DNA of 64,000 bases, taken from Hymenobacter glacialis (GTDB lineage Bacteria; Bacteroidota; Bacteroidia; Cytophagales; Hymenobacteraceae). Numbering within the stretch: position 1 is the stretch's first letter; each line of letters opens with the position of its first letter. The translations under genes and the position numbers were made by a program. Under the pieces are notes generated by a model. It was given only the letters and a program-made list of their open reading frames with translations, ran no database searches and was not told the DNA's origin. The stretch is from the NCBI RefSeq assembly GCF_001816165.1, contig NZ_MDZC01000044.1:21435-85434 (forward strand), written 5' to 3'. Shown in pieces: positions 1 through 7,768 of the stretch.

Positions 1-64
1 GCTGCTAGCCGGCGGGGTAGCGTACGGCCTGAGGCACCTGCGCAGCCGTCGCCGCAATGCGTAG
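1..64 (+). CDS. C-terminal tail of a probable exosortase-sorted (PID-CTERM-like) protein, partial
   Basis: Only the last 20 codons are present, read in frame 2 to the TAG at 62-64. The tail is a hydrophobic, Gly/Ala-rich stretch (LLAGGVAYGL) followed by a basic end (RHLRSRRRNA). That is the transmembrane-plus-Arg part of an exosortase sorting signal. From memory it resembles the Bacteroidota PID-CTERM signal (PIDGG, then LLAAGVAYG-like, then a basic tail), but the diagnostic PID motif would lie before the window. An exosortase gene follows 86 nt downstream, separated by a terminator. That arrangement suggests substrate and processing enzyme are neighbours. Identity of the full protein is unknown. 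Confidence 0.6.
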   Translation, partial: LLAGGVAYGLRHLRSRRRNA

Positions 65-84
65 CCAACAGTTGAATAACACCG

Positions 85-117
85 AGCGGCTCTCCCGGAA
101 GGAAGAGCCGCTTTTTT
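85..117 (+). terminator. Rho-independent terminator after the exosortase-substrate gene
   Basis: Perfect 9-bp stem AGCGGCTCT (85-93) / AGAGCCGCT (104-112), followed by a T-run (112-117). It ends the partial gene and isolates it from the exosortase gene. Confidence 0.85.
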
Positions 118-138
118 ATACCTAATTTGCTTATTCTA

Positions 139-146
139 TACTTTCG
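139..146 (+). promoter_or_regulatory. -7 promoter element of the exosortase gene
   Basis: TACTTTCG fits the Bacteroidota -7 consensus TAnnTTTG at seven of eight positions. Its last base is only 3 nt before the ATG at 150, so transcription should start at or next to the start codon (see the leaderless finding). Confidence 0.5.
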
Positions 147-149
147 CTT

Positions 150-722
150 ATGTCCGCAACTGCTTCCATCTCCTCTCCTCCTGCCAGCAATCGGGTTTTG
201 TACCGTTTTATCGCGACAGCTGCGGTGATGTTTCTGGTGTGGTTTTTTGGCTACGAGCAGTGGCTAAAGCCCGATGGCCGACTGGATACAGTACTGTGCG
301 AGCAAATCACGCAGGCTGGCGTGGGCTTGCTGCGGGCCGTGGGCTTTGACGCCACCATCAGCGCCACCAACGCGCAACTGGTGGTGATGAACGGCCAGCC
401 TGCCGTCATCATCGGCACGCCCTGCAACGGGCTCGTGCTATATGCTTTGTTTGCTGGGTTTGTGGCTGCTTTTCCGGGGCCATGGCAGCGGAAGCTTTGG
501 TATATTCCCGCCGGCATTGTCCTCATCTGGTGTCTTAACGTGGTGCGCGTGGCTGCGCTGGCCATCAACCACCAGTACTCGCAGGCCTCAGTTGATTTCA
601 ACCACCACTACACCTTTACCTTCATCGTCTACGCCTTCATTTTTGGGCTGTGGATGCTATGGGCACGCCGTCTGGCCCTGCCCACCGGCCCGCCAGCGTC
701 GTCCCAAACCCCACTTCAATAA
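150..722 (+). CDS. xrtX: Exosortase family protein (XrtX-type)
   Basis: A 190-residue polytopic membrane cysteine protease/transpeptidase of the exosortase/archaeosortase family. It would cleave C-terminal sorting signals and transfer the protein to a cell-envelope acceptor. The expected Cys-Arg-His triad is visible: Cys92 in GTPCNGLVLY, Arg133 in NVVRVAAL and His152/153 in FNHHYTF, each next to a hydrophobic segment. Length fits the short Bacteroidota exosortases rather than the long EpsH-type proteins. The next gene starts 9 nt after the stop and encodes a small membrane protein, the usual exosortase-partner layout. The XrtX subtype is my recollection of Hymenobacter annotation and is less certain than the family. 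Confidence 0.85.
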   Translation: MSATASISSPPASNRVLYRFIATAAVMFLVWFFGYEQWLKPDGRLDTVLCEQITQAGVGLLRAVGFDATISATNAQLVVMNGQPAVIIGTPCNGLVLYALFAGFVAAFPGPWQRKLWYIPAGIVLIWCLNVVRVAALAINHQYSQASVDFNHHYTFTFIVYAFIFGLWMLWARRLALPTGPPASSQTPLQ

Positions 723-731
723 GGGAGCAAC

Positions 732-1241
732 GTGGAAGCATTACCCCAGTATTCCTCTCGTGCTGTCCACTGGCTACTGGTGGGCGGGCTGGTTGTGTTG
801 TTATTTCTGATTAGGTTCTATGATGAACCCATCCTGCAGTTCCTCACCAACATGTGGCAAAAAGCTCTGACGGTTCTGGGACTGAAAGAGTACGCTGATT
901 CCCTGCAGCAGGGAATTAATGGCGGCATTGCTAAGCGCTTGCTGCCGGCAGTGGCCACCTATGCAGTGCTCTACCTCAGCACCTGCTTCCTCCTGCTGCG
1001 CCTGCTGCTTCCAGATACTGGGCAATGGCGGCTGGCATTGTTATTTTATGCGGGTGCTTTGGCCGTTTACGCTGCTATTGTGGTGCTCAATAAGCTCACG
1101 GGCAGCAGCGAGTGGGCCTATCGCCTTAGCCGGCAGCTACTGGATTTTGTCATCAGCCCCTTGCCGGTAGCTGGCTTGGTGGTGCTCTTCAAATCGGGCC
1201 TAGGAACCGCGGTTAGAACCCCACCACAGCGCTTGCCCTAA
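732..1241 (+). CDS. Exosortase-associated membrane protein
   Basis: A 169-residue protein with about four hydrophobic segments (near residues 13-30, 70-92, 100-118 and 137-155). The start is GTG, 9 nt after the exosortase stop, with an AAGGGAG purine stretch at 721-727 as ribosome-binding site. No catalytic motif is visible. Bacteroidota exosortases are commonly paired with a small membrane protein (annotated XrtX- or exosortase F-associated), and position plus topology fit that role. The two genes are almost certainly one operon ending at the terminator at 1250. Function is inferred from context. Confidence 0.7.
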   Translation: MEALPQYSSRAVHWLLVGGLVVLLFLIRFYDEPILQFLTNMWQKALTVLGLKEYADSLQQGINGGIAKRLLPAVATYAVLYLSTCFLLLRLLLPDTGQWRLALLFYAGALAVYAAIVVLNKLTGSSEWAYRLSRQLLDFVISPLPVAGLVVLFKSGLGTAVRTPPQRLP

Positions 1242-1249
1242 AAAGAAAA

Positions 1250-1280
1250 AGCCTCCCGTAAAGGAGGCTCTTTCTTTTTA
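1250..1280 (+). terminator. Terminator of the exosortase operon
   Basis: Stem AGCCTCC (1250-1256) / GGAGGCT (1263-1269) followed by CTTTCTTTTT. It lies just past the TAA of the membrane protein. The A-run on the other side could also stop transcription leaving tRNA-Leu on the minus strand. Confidence 0.8.
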
Positions 1281-1281
1281 G

Positions 1282-1365
1282 TACCAGAGACGGGACTTGA
1301 ACCCGTACTTCCTCACGGAAACGGCATTTTAAGTGCCGCGTGTATACCGATTTCACCACTCTGGC
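1282..1365 (-). tRNA. tRNA-Leu (anticodon TAA)
   Basis: An 84-nt class II tRNA. The acceptor arms GCCAGAG and CTCTGGT pair with one terminal G-T wobble. The anticodon loop is ACTTAAAAT with TAA in the centre. A long variable arm (CCGTGAGG region) and the T-loop GTTCAAGTC are present. No CCA is encoded. It lies 8 nt after the stop codon of an HNH nuclease gene on the same strand, so it may be cotranscribed with that gene. Confidence 0.95.
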
Positions 1366-1373
1366 AGAAGCAA

Positions 1374-1865
1374 TTAAGACTTTGCTCTCGCTTGATTTTT
1401 GCCCCGATAGTTCTCCGTTAATGCGTGGCAATTGGGGCAAAGCAACTGCAAGTTATGCAGTCTGTGGTCATTATTGATACCATTGACATGATGCAGTTCC
1501 AGTGGGATTGGCTCACTTAGCCATTCAGTCAAACCACAGCTTTCACACTGCTTCGCTTTTAGTTCGTGTTCTATCAGCCTGTTACGTAGCCGGGCAGTAG
1601 ACGTGTATGATGAGTTTTCTATTAAAATCACATCCCAGGAAAAAGGTTGGCCGAGCATTCTAAACCGGCCACCTTGGTTCCAAGCCGCCCCCGTGAAATG
1701 ACTGATGTCCAACCCAAGTCTGGCAATGCGGCTGTACACCGTCTTGTAATTACCGCCTGCGGGCACCAAGCCGATGCGGCCCAGCACCTGCCGCACCGAC
1801 AGGCTCGCGGCTACAACCTGCCGGAACTCGTCATCGGTGCTGAGGCACTTGCGGGTAGCCGCCAT
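1374..1865 (-). CDS. HNH endonuclease
   Basis: A 163-residue protein. The HNH fold occupies roughly residues 107-150: Cys107-x2-Cys110, the core LELHHVNG (122-129) with the catalytic His pair, Asn138, then CPNCHAL with Cys143, Cys146 and His147. This gives two CxxC zinc-knuckle pairs around the beta-beta-alpha metal site. The first 60 residues look like a helix-turn-helix-type DNA-binding region (VRQVLGRIG). It resembles free-standing phage or homing-type HNH nucleases, with no partner methylase or intron visible. It sits between a tRNA-Gly terminator (upstream) and tRNA-Leu (8 nt downstream), a position that suggests insertion into a former tRNA operon. The natural target is unknown. Confidence 0.85.
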   Translation of the reverse strand: MAATRKCLSTDDEFRQVVAASLSVRQVLGRIGLVPAGGNYKTVYSRIARLGLDISHFTGAAWNQGGRFRMLGQPFSWDVILIENSSYTSTARLRNRLIEHELKAKQCESCGLTEWLSEPIPLELHHVNGINNDHRLHNLQLLCPNCHALTENYRGKNQARAKS

Positions 1866-1883
1866 ATTGGAACAGGCTGAAAC

Positions 1884-1908
1884 AAAAAACGCCGTCCGAA
1901 GACAGCGT
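1884..1908 (-). terminator. Terminator downstream of tRNA-Gly
   Basis: On the minus strand ACGCTGTC-TTCG-GACGGCGT (1908-1889) followed by a T-run (1889-1884). The loop is the stable UUCG tetraloop and one pair is G-T. It ends the tRNA-Gly transcript 16 nt after the tRNA and lies immediately before the HNH start codon. Confidence 0.8.
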
Positions 1909-1924
1909 TTTTTTTACTATTTGG

Positions 1925-1997
1925 AGCGGGAGACGAGGTTCGAACTCGCGACCTCGACCTTGGCAAGGTCGCGCTCTACCAACTGAGCTACTCTCGC
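1925..1997 (-). tRNA. tRNA-Gly (anticodon GCC)
   Basis: A 73-nt tRNA with anticodon stem CGACC/GGTCG around TTGCCAA, a standard D arm (GCTC...GAGC) and T arm with GTTCGAA. The acceptor stem GCGAGAG/CTCCCGC has one A4-C69 mismatch; the usual base at position 4 would be G. The CCA end is not encoded. A clear promoter lies about 40 nt upstream and a terminator follows. Confidence 0.95.
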
Positions 1998-2037
1998 GGG
2001 AGGTTCATTACTACTTTCGTAGTGCTGAATGGTGCGA

Positions 2038-2067
2038 CAAAGGTAAGGGGCTTTTTTGGCGAAGCAA
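2038..2067 (-). promoter_or_regulatory. Promoter of tRNA-Gly
   Basis: On the minus strand a TTG (2067-2065) is followed after 19 nt by TACCTTTG (2045-2038). This matches the Bacteroidota primary sigma consensus TTG-N19-TAnnTTTG. The start point would be about 30 nt upstream of the mature tRNA. A small hairpin (ACTACGAAAGTAGT) lies in the leader. Confidence 0.75.
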
Positions 2068-2131
2068 GGACCAGGGGTGGAAATTTTTACTTGAAAAGGC
2101 TTCCACGTTCATTTTCAGGCTGAAAAGTTCA

Positions 2132-4900
2132 TTAAGCACCCAGCGTTAGCTTCAGTTCATTCAATTTCATGAGCGCTTCGATGGGCGTTAAGGTGTTTAT
2201 ATCGAGGTGCTGGAGCAGTTCGCGGATACGTTCCAGGGCTGGGTCTGCCGGTTCGAACATGCTAAGCTGCACCGTGGGGCGCGGCGCGGTGGCAACTGCC
2301 GTGGTGGTGCGGGGCTTGGGAACGGCCGCCTGCGGGGCATGCACCACCACCACTTGGTCCGTTCCTCCGTCCAACCCAGCCAGCAACTCGTCGAATTCGG
2401 TCGGCTGTCGGTCATCGGAGCCGGCGCTGGTGCGCTCCATTTCGAGGTGGTGCATGATTTCATTGGCCCGCAGCACCACGGAGGTGGGCATGCCCGCCAG
2501 CCGCGCCACGTGAATGCCGAAGCTGTGCTCGGAGCCGCCGGCCTGCAGCTTGCGCAGGAACAGGATGCGGCCGTCGGCCTCCTTCACGGCCACATTATAG
2601 TTGCGCACCCGGGGGCACTCGTCAGCCAGCTGGTTGAGCTCGTGGTAGTGGGTGGCGAAAAGGGTTTTGGCCTTGGCTTTGGGGTTGTTGTGCAGGTGCT
2701 CCACAATGGCCCAGGCAATGCTGATGCCATCATAGGTGCTGGTGCCGCGCCCGATTTCGTCCATGAGCACTAGGCTGCGGTCGGAGAGGTTGTTGAGGAT
2801 GCTGGCGGTCTCGGTCATCTCCACCATGAAGGTGCTTTCACCCTTGCTCAGGTTGTCGGAGGCACCCACACGGGTGAAAATCTTGTCGATGATGCCCACG
2901 GTGGCGGCGTCGGCGGGCACGAAGGAGCCAATCTGGGCCAAGAGTACGATGAGCGCAGTTTGGCGCAACAGGGCCGACTTGCCAGCCATGTTGGGACCGG
3001 TTATCACCACAATCTGCTGCTCGTCCTGGTTCAGGCAGATATCGTTTGGAATGTAGCTCTCGCCGGGCGGCAGTTGGCGCTCAATAACCGGGTGGCGGCC
3101 GGCGCGGATGTCGAGCACGGTGCCGTCGTTCACCACGGGCTGCACGTAGCGCTGCTGCCGTGCCGTGAGGGCAAAGCTGGCCAGGCAGTCCATCACACCA
3201 ATGGCGCGGGCATTCTGCTGAATGTGGGGCACGAAATCGAGCGCGGCCAGCACCAAATCGGTATAGATGCGCTGCTCGATGACGAACAGCTGCTCCTCGG
3301 CGTTCAGAATTTTCTCCTCGTAGGTCTTGAGCTCCTCGGTTACGTAGCGCTCGGCGTTCACCAGCGTCTGCTTGCGAATCCACTCGGGCGGCACCTTGGT
3401 TTTGTGCGCGTTGCTGACTTCGAGATAGTAGCCGAACACTTTGTTGTACGCCACTTTGAGCGACGTGATGCCGGTGTTGCGCTGCTCTCGCACCTGCAGC
3501 TGCAGCAGGTAATCTTTGCCCGAGAAGGCCAAAGCCCGCAGCTCGTCCAGCTCGGAGTCGATGCCAGGGTTGAACACCCCGCCTTGGTTAGTGAGCAGCG
3601 GGGCGTCGGGCTTTATTTTAGTCAGTATTTCCTGGCGCAGGCTGGCGCAGGGGTTGAGCTGGTCGGCTAGTTTCACGAGGGCCTTCACGCCGGAGCCGGC
3701 CAGCCGCTCGCGCATGGGCGCAATGGCCTCCAGGGCGCGGGCCAGCTGCAGGAGCTCGCGCGGGTTCACGCGGCGCACGGCCACCTTGCTGATGAGCCGT
3801 TCCAGGTCGTTTATCTGGCGCAGGTGCATGGTAAGGTCGGCCAGCAGTTCTTCATCGGCCACGAGGGCGGCTACGGTGTCGAGGCGGCGCTGAATTTGGC
3901 TTACCTCCTTAAGCGGCAGCACTATCCATTTGCGCAGCAGGCGGGCGCCCATGGGTGTGAGCGTCTGGTCGAGCACGTCGATGAGGGGCACGCCGCCGGG
4001 GTGCTGGGCGTGCACCAGCTCCAGGTTGCGGACGGTGAAGCGGTCGAGCCAGACGTATTTATCTTCCTCCAGCCGGCCCAGGGCCGCCACGTGGCCCAAG
4101 TCAGAGTGCTTGGTTTCGGCGAGGTAGTGCAGGATGCAGCCGGCGGCCACAATGCCTTCCTTGAGGCCATCGACACCAAAGCCTTTGAGCGAAGTGGTTT
4201 TGAAGTGGCGGGTGAGGGTGTCGTGGGCGTAATCGTTGCCAAAAACCCACTCATCCAGGGCGTAGGTGCAGAAGTCGGGGCCGAAATGCTGCTCGAATTC
4301 AGCACGGCTTTTTTTGCAAAAAAGCACTTCGGCGGGGCTGAAATTCTGCAGCAGCTTACCCAGATAGTCCAGCGTGCCCTGGGCCACCAGAAACTCGCCG
4401 GTGCTGATGTCCAAGAAAGAAATACCAGCCTCGCTTTTACCGAAATGAATGGCAGCGAGGTAGTTGTTGGCGCGGCGTTCGAGCACGTTGTCGTGCATGC
4501 TCACGCCGGGTGTTACCAGCTCGGTGATGCCGCGCTTGACGAGCCCTTTCGCTAGTTTGGGGTCTTCGAGCTGGTCGCAAATGGCCACGCGCTGACCGGC
4601 GCGCACCAGTTTGGGCAGGTAGTTATCGAGGGCGTGGTGCGGGAAGCCGGCCAGCGGAATTTCGTTGGGCGTGCCGCCGCCGCGCTTGGTGAGCGTGATG
4701 TCGAGGATGCGGGCGGCCGTCACGGCGTCCTCGCCGAAGGTTTCGTAGAAGTCGCCCACCCGGAAAAGGAGCACCGCGCCGGGGTGCTGCTGCTTGAGCA
4801 GGTAGTACTGCTTCATCAGGGGCGTGTCGACGGGTGAGCCGGGCGTGATGTGGTCGGGCCCAACAGACTTGATGATGAATTCTTTCTTGGGTGCAGTCAA
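2132..4900 (-). CDS. mutS: DNA mismatch repair ATPase MutS
   Basis: A 922-residue protein that recognises mismatches and short loops and recruits MutL. The mismatch-reading motif [11 protein letters not shown] is at about residues 49-59 (Phe51, Glu53). The lever and clamp domains follow. The ABC-type ATPase has Walker A GPNMAGKS near residue 634, the D-loop [12 protein letters not shown] near 713 and the ATHYHEL motif after it. The first codon is TTG at 4900, since no in-frame ATG lies nearby except Met29. The conserved-looking [11 protein letters not shown] stretch before residue 20 favours the long start. A GC-rich palindrome (GAACGCGC...GCGCGTTC) ends about 8 nt upstream of the start, and a related palindrome precedes the divergent neighbour. 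Confidence 0.97.
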   Translation of the reverse strand: MTAPKKEFIIKSVGPDHITPGSPVDTPLMKQYYLLKQQHPGAVLLFRVGDFYETFGEDAVTAARILDITLTKRGGGTPNEIPLAGFPHHALDNYLPKLVRAGQRVAICDQLEDPKLAKGLVKRGITELVTPGVSMHDNVLERRANNYLAAIHFGKSEAGISFLDISTGEFLVAQGTLDYLGKLLQNFSPAEVLFCKKSRAEFEQHFGPDFCTYALDEWVFGNDYAHDTLTRHFKTTSLKGFGVDGLKEGIVAAGCILHYLAETKHSDLGHVAALGRLEEDKYVWLDRFTVRNLELVHAQHPGGVPLIDVLDQTLTPMGARLLRKWIVLPLKEVSQIQRRLDTVAALVADEELLADLTMHLRQINDLERLISKVAVRRVNPRELLQLARALEAIAPMRERLAGSGVKALVKLADQLNPCASLRQEILTKIKPDAPLLTNQGGVFNPGIDSELDELRALAFSGKDYLLQLQVREQRNTGITSLKVAYNKVFGYYLEVSNAHKTKVPPEWIRKQTLVNAERYVTEELKTYEEKILNAEEQLFVIEQRIYTDLVLAALDFVPHIQQNARAIGVMDCLASFALTARQQRYVQPVVNDGTVLDIRAGRHPVIERQLPPGESYIPNDICLNQDEQQIVVITGPNMAGKSALLRQTALIVLLAQIGSFVPADAATVGIIDKIFTRVGASDNLSKGESTFMVEMTETASILNNLSDRSLVLMDEIGRGTSTYDGISIAWAIVEHLHNNPKAKAKTLFATHYHELNQLADECPRVRNYNVAVKEADGRILFLRKLQAGGSEHSFGIHVARLAGMPTSVVLRANEIMHHLEMERTSAGSDDRQPTEFDELLAGLDGGTDQVVVVHAPQAAVPKPRTTTAVATAPRPTVQLSMFEPADPALERIRELLQHLDINTLTPIEALMKLNELKLTLGA

Positions 4901-4904
4901 AGCA

Positions 4905-4932
4905 GTAGGAACGCGCTTTGGCGCGTTCTATC
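4905..4932. repeat. GCGCGTTC palindrome, copy 1 (mutS upstream)
   Basis: GAACGCGC (4909-4916) and GCGCGTTC (4921-4928) pair around a TTTG loop. Read toward mutS the sequence ends GCGCGTTCCTACTGCT and then the TTG start. Related copies lie at 5023, 14324 and, as a half, 14449. Confidence 0.75.
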
Positions 4933-5022
4933 GGTAGGATAAAACGGAACAACAGTCCCGCTTTTATTAAAATAAAAACACGCAACCGGCGGCAAACGTC
5001 CCCGGCTACCGGTGGAAACGCC

Positions 5023-5042
5023 GAACGCGCCGTGGCGCGTTC
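5023..5042. repeat. GCGCGTTC palindrome, copy 2 (RNA methyltransferase upstream)
   Basis: Perfect GAACGCGCC-GT-GGCGCGTTC palindrome. It runs directly into CTACCTTCG, the likely -7 element, and the ATG at 5056. The preceding AACGCC (5017-5022) is also shared with the copy at 14324 when read toward the gene. Confidence 0.8.
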
Positions 5043-5043
5043 C

Positions 5044-5051
5044 TACCTTCG
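5044..5051 (+). promoter_or_regulatory. -7 promoter element of the RNA methyltransferase gene
   Basis: TACCTTCG, seven of eight matches to TAnnTTTG, ends 4 nt before the ATG at 5056. If the true start is the ATG at 5071, the leader would be about 14 nt instead of none. Confidence 0.5.
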
Positions 5052-5055
5052 CCCC

Positions 5056-5589
5056 ATGCGAAAACTTACAATGGCAGAGCTGAATCGCGCCACGGTGGCC
5101 GACTTCAAAAGTACGCCCAAAAGCCCTGTGGTGCTAGTGCTGGACAACGTGCGCAGCATGCACAACGTGGGGGCCATCTTCCGCACCGCCGATGCTTTTG
5201 CGTTGGAGAAAATCTGGCTCTGCGGCATCACGCCGCGCCCGCCGCACCGCGAAATCACCAAAACGGCGCTGGGCAGCGAGGAGTCGATGAGCTGGGAATA
5301 CGCCTCTGAAACCGTGGCGGCCGTGGCGGCCCTGAAAGCCGCCGGCTACCAGGTGGTGGCCGTGGAGCAAACCACTGGCAGCGTGGTGCTGCCCCAATTT
5401 CAGCCCGAGCCGGGCCGGCCGCTGGCGCTGGTGCTGGGCAACGAGGTGTTTGGGGTGGAAGATGCCGTACTGGCCCTGTGCGACTTGGCCGTGGAAATCC
5501 CGCAGTTCGGCACCAAGCACTCGCTCAACGTGGGCGTGGCGGCCGGCGTGGTGCTCTGGGATGCGCTGGTGAAACTGGGTGTGGTATAG
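5056..5589 (+). CDS. SpoU/TrmH-family RNA 2'-O-ribose methyltransferase
   Basis: A 177-residue SPOUT-class methyltransferase that would transfer a methyl group from SAM to a ribose 2'-OH of tRNA or rRNA. The three SpoU motifs are present: motif 1 NVRSMHNVGAIFRTADAF (residues 31-48, with Asn37 and Arg43), motif 2 LALVLGNEVFGV, and motif 3 QFGTKHSLNVGVAAGVVL, which forms the knot and binds SAM. There is no extra RNA-binding domain, so it is a minimal TrmH/TrmL-like enzyme with an unknown target nucleotide. The reading frame is open from 4918, but that part encodes a repeat-derived, basic, unconserved-looking sequence. ATG 5056 or 5071 is the likely start. Confidence 0.9.
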   Translation: MRKLTMAELNRATVADFKSTPKSPVVLVLDNVRSMHNVGAIFRTADAFALEKIWLCGITPRPPHREITKTALGSEESMSWEYASETVAAVAALKAAGYQVVAVEQTTGSVVLPQFQPEPGRPLALVLGNEVFGVEDAVLALCDLAVEIPQFGTKHSLNVGVAAGVVLWDALVKLGVV

Positions 5590-5634
5590 TAGCCGGGCCG
5601 GGCAACCATTGGCGCGGCCGGCGGTTGGCTTCTC

Positions 5635-6057
5635 ATGCCCTCATCCCCCACCACCGCCACCCGGCCCGATGCAGCCCTGCTGGCCCTGCGCCCTCTCATC
5701 AACGCGGAAGCAACCGATACCGCCGGCACCGTGGGCCTCTTTCTGCACGCCACGCTGCGCCCGGTCCTGAAGCTGCAAAACGACCTGCTGCTGGCCGTGG
5801 TCGCCGATTTTGTGCGCGACCACCACATCACCCTGCGCCCCACCGACCAGCACCACCAGCTCAGCGAGTTGCTGGGGCGCAATACCAAGCTGCGCTACAC
5901 CGTGGTGGGCCTGATAACCGGCGCCTTCACCGACGCCGAATACGCTTACTACCGCCTACATCGCCCCGAGGTGAACCGGCGCCTGTTGGAAATGACCCTG
6001 CGCCGCGTACTTGACCAAGCTGACAAAGCAGTGGCCCTGACAACAAAAGCTGACTAG
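5635..6057 (+). CDS. Hypothetical protein
   Basis: A 140-residue protein starting with ATG 45 nt after the methyltransferase stop. It is probably soluble and helical, with no signal peptide, no clear transmembrane segment and no motif that I recognise. The middle (LRPVLKLQNDLLLAVVADFV) is amphipathic, and the C-terminal third has several Arg and Tyr residues (AYYRLHRPEVNRR). It is followed 18 nt later by the J-domain gene, so the three plus-strand genes from 5056 may be one transcript. Codon use matches its neighbours, which supports a real gene. Confidence 0.65.
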   Translation: MPSSPTTATRPDAALLALRPLINAEATDTAGTVGLFLHATLRPVLKLQNDLLLAVVADFVRDHHITLRPTDQHHQLSELLGRNTKLRYTVVGLITGAFTDAEYAYYRLHRPEVNRRLLEMTLRRVLDQADKAVALTTKAD

Positions 6058-6075
6058 TGCCTTTCTTCGTGGTCG

Positions 6076-6882
6076 ATGAGACTCTACGAAGCGTTAGGAT
6101 TGACAAATACGGCCTCGGCTGCAGACATCCGCAGTGCCTACCGGCGGCTGGTGCTGCTCACCCACCCCGACCGCACGCCGGACCCGGCTGCCCACGCCCA
6201 GTACCTGGATATTAATGCCGCGTATGAGGTGCTGAGCGACCCGGCTCGGCGGGCGGCTTACGACAACCCAGTCAGCTTTACGGCATCCGCTCCGGCCCCT
6301 ACCGCGCCATCACACAGCACCAGTGATAGACGCAGGCGTTCTGCTTCCACTACTTATCGGGCTTCAGGGGCAAGAGTAGAATCGTATACTTACGAATCCT
6401 CTTATTTGCGGTACGCTCCGTTGGGTAAGACTATCTGCAAGGCCCTGCTCATCTTCAGTCTGATGCTTGGCATCGACAGGGCATGGGTGCTCACTTACTC
6501 CCAAGAAAAAGTACTGAGCTGCATCCTACACAGCAGTAACAGCAGAAAAGGAAGCTCCTCCTACTGCGTAATCAAAACGCAGAACGCCACTTTCCAAGGG
6601 CCTTGCATGAATGAAGGCGAAGGTCTGACAATACGCCGCACGGCTTTATTCGGCCAAGTTCTTTCTTTGGAAAGCACTGACAAAAATCAGTACGGTTTTC
6701 CTCCCCGTTACTGGGATGAGAACTTCATCTACGCTGGCGCGGGTCTGCTCTTCGTGGCCGCCATGTTTAGCACTGCGGCAACTGGAGCGTGGCCCGGTTC
6801 AGCAGGCCGCAGACAATTGGACTGCGCCGTTATGGGCAGCATTTTGGCAATTGTAATCTTCTGGTTTTTAGCAACCCACTAG
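6076..6882 (+). CDS. J-domain membrane protein
   Basis: A 268-residue protein. Residues 1-65 form a DnaJ-type J domain with the HPD loop at 30-32 and the helix IV pattern YEVLSDPARRAAYD. It should stimulate an Hsp70 (DnaK) ATPase. The middle (75-110) is a low-complexity Ser/Thr/Pro/Arg linker. The rest has three hydrophobic segments (around 118-136, 220-236 and 248-264) with a Cys-containing loop (two CxxxxxxxxC-type pairs) between the first two. There is no Gly/Phe or zinc-finger region, so this is a type III J-protein that would recruit DnaK to the inner membrane. Its TAG stop overlaps the stop of the convergent terC gene by 3 bp within CTAG. Confidence 0.8.
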   Translation: MRLYEALGLTNTASAADIRSAYRRLVLLTHPDRTPDPAAHAQYLDINAAYEVLSDPARRAAYDNPVSFTASAPAPTAPSHSTSDRRRRSASTTYRASGARVESYTYESSYLRYAPLGKTICKALLIFSLMLGIDRAWVLTYSQEKVLSCILHSSNSRKGSSSYCVIKTQNATFQGPCMNEGEGLTIRRTALFGQVLSLESTDKNQYGFPPRYWDENFIYAGAGLLFVAAMFSTAATGAWPGSAGRRQLDCAVMGSILAIVIFWFLATH

Positions 6883-7649
6883 TCAAACTGCGAGTCGCGC
6901 AGTTGCACCGGCTTGGTTTTCTTGCGCAGGCGCAGGTTGAGCAACTCCACCGTGAGCGAGAAGGCCATTGCGAAGTAGAGGTATCCTTTTTCCACTTCCT
7001 TGTGGCCGGCTTCCATCACCAGCATGAAGCCAATCATGATGAGGAAGGACAGCGCCAGCATCTTGATGGTGGGATTGTCGTTCACAAAGCTGGCCACGGC
7101 GTTGCTGAAGGCCAGCATCACGCCCATGGCCAGTATCACGGCCACAATCATCACCAGCACGTTGTCCACGAGGCCCACGGCCGTCAGAATGGAGTCGAAG
7201 CTGAACACGATGTCGATAATGATGATTTGGACGATGATGTTGCGCATGGTGGCGTGCTTGGGGCCGCTGCCGTCCTCAGATTCCTCTTCGCCCTGCAACT
7301 TGTTGTGGATTTCGGTGGTGCTCTTGTAAATCAGGAACAGGCCGCCGGCCAGCAGGATGAGGTCGCGGCCGGTCACGCCGAAGGGTACGTCCTGCCAGGG
7401 CAGGTTCACATCAAACAGCGGTGCCCGCAGGCCCACAATCCACGAAATACTAAGCAGCAACCCAATGCGGAACAACAGCGCCAGCAGCAGGCCAATGGTG
7501 CGGCCACGCGCCTGCTGCTCGGGCGGCAGGCGGTTCACCACAATGGAAATGAAAATGATGTTGTCGATACCCAACACGATTTCCATAAACGTGAGGGTCA
7601 GCAAGCTAACCCAAGTAGCCGCTTCGGCGAAGGCACTGATGTCGTACAC
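6879..7649 (-). CDS. TerC family integral membrane protein
   Basis: A 256-residue protein with seven or more membrane helices. Acidic residues typical of TerC lie inside the membrane: MEIVLGIDNIIF near residues 22-33 and DIVFSFDSILTAVG in the second half. These two related halves form the family's metal-ion pathway. Family members export manganese or protect against tellurite; here only metal-ion transport can be inferred. A charged cytoplasmic loop (GEEESEDGSG) separates the halves. The start is GTG at 7649. The gene converges on the J-protein gene with overlapping stops. A long inverted repeat lies directly upstream. Confidence 0.9.
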   Translation of the reverse strand: MYDISAFAEAATWVSLLTLTFMEIVLGIDNIIFISIVVNRLPPEQQARGRTIGLLLALLFRIGLLLSISWIVGLRAPLFDVNLPWQDVPFGVTGRDLILLAGGLFLIYKSTTEIHNKLQGEEESEDGSGPKHATMRNIIVQIIIIDIVFSFDSILTAVGLVDNVLVMIVAVILAMGVMLAFSNAVASFVNDNPTIKMLALSFLIMIGFMLVMEAGHKEVEKGYLYFAMAFSLTVELLNLRLRKKTKPVQLRDSQFD

Positions 7650-7656
7650 GGTAAAC

Positions 7657-7761
7657 TGTCATTCTGAGCGCAGCGAAGAATCTTTTCACGTCCCGCGCCG
7701 CAGGGGTTAGTACTTCCGAGCAACGCCGCCGTGATAAGATGCTTCGTTTCTCAGCATGACA
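7657..7761. repeat. Intergenic inverted repeat, GTCAT-CTGAGC family, degenerate copy
   Basis: The left end TGTCATTCTGAGCGCAGCG (7657-7675) is an imperfect inverted match to the right end CGTTTCTCAGCATGACA (7745-7761). The arms are diverged compared with the other copies, and about 55 bp separate them. It fills most of the 119-bp gap between terC and yajQ. Confidence 0.65.
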
Positions 7762-7768
7762 ACGTTTG

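Noticed and set aside
1647..1986. Plus-strand frames across the HNH gene and tRNA-Gly
   Set aside because: They run antisense through the HNH domain and the tRNA, so they are not genes.
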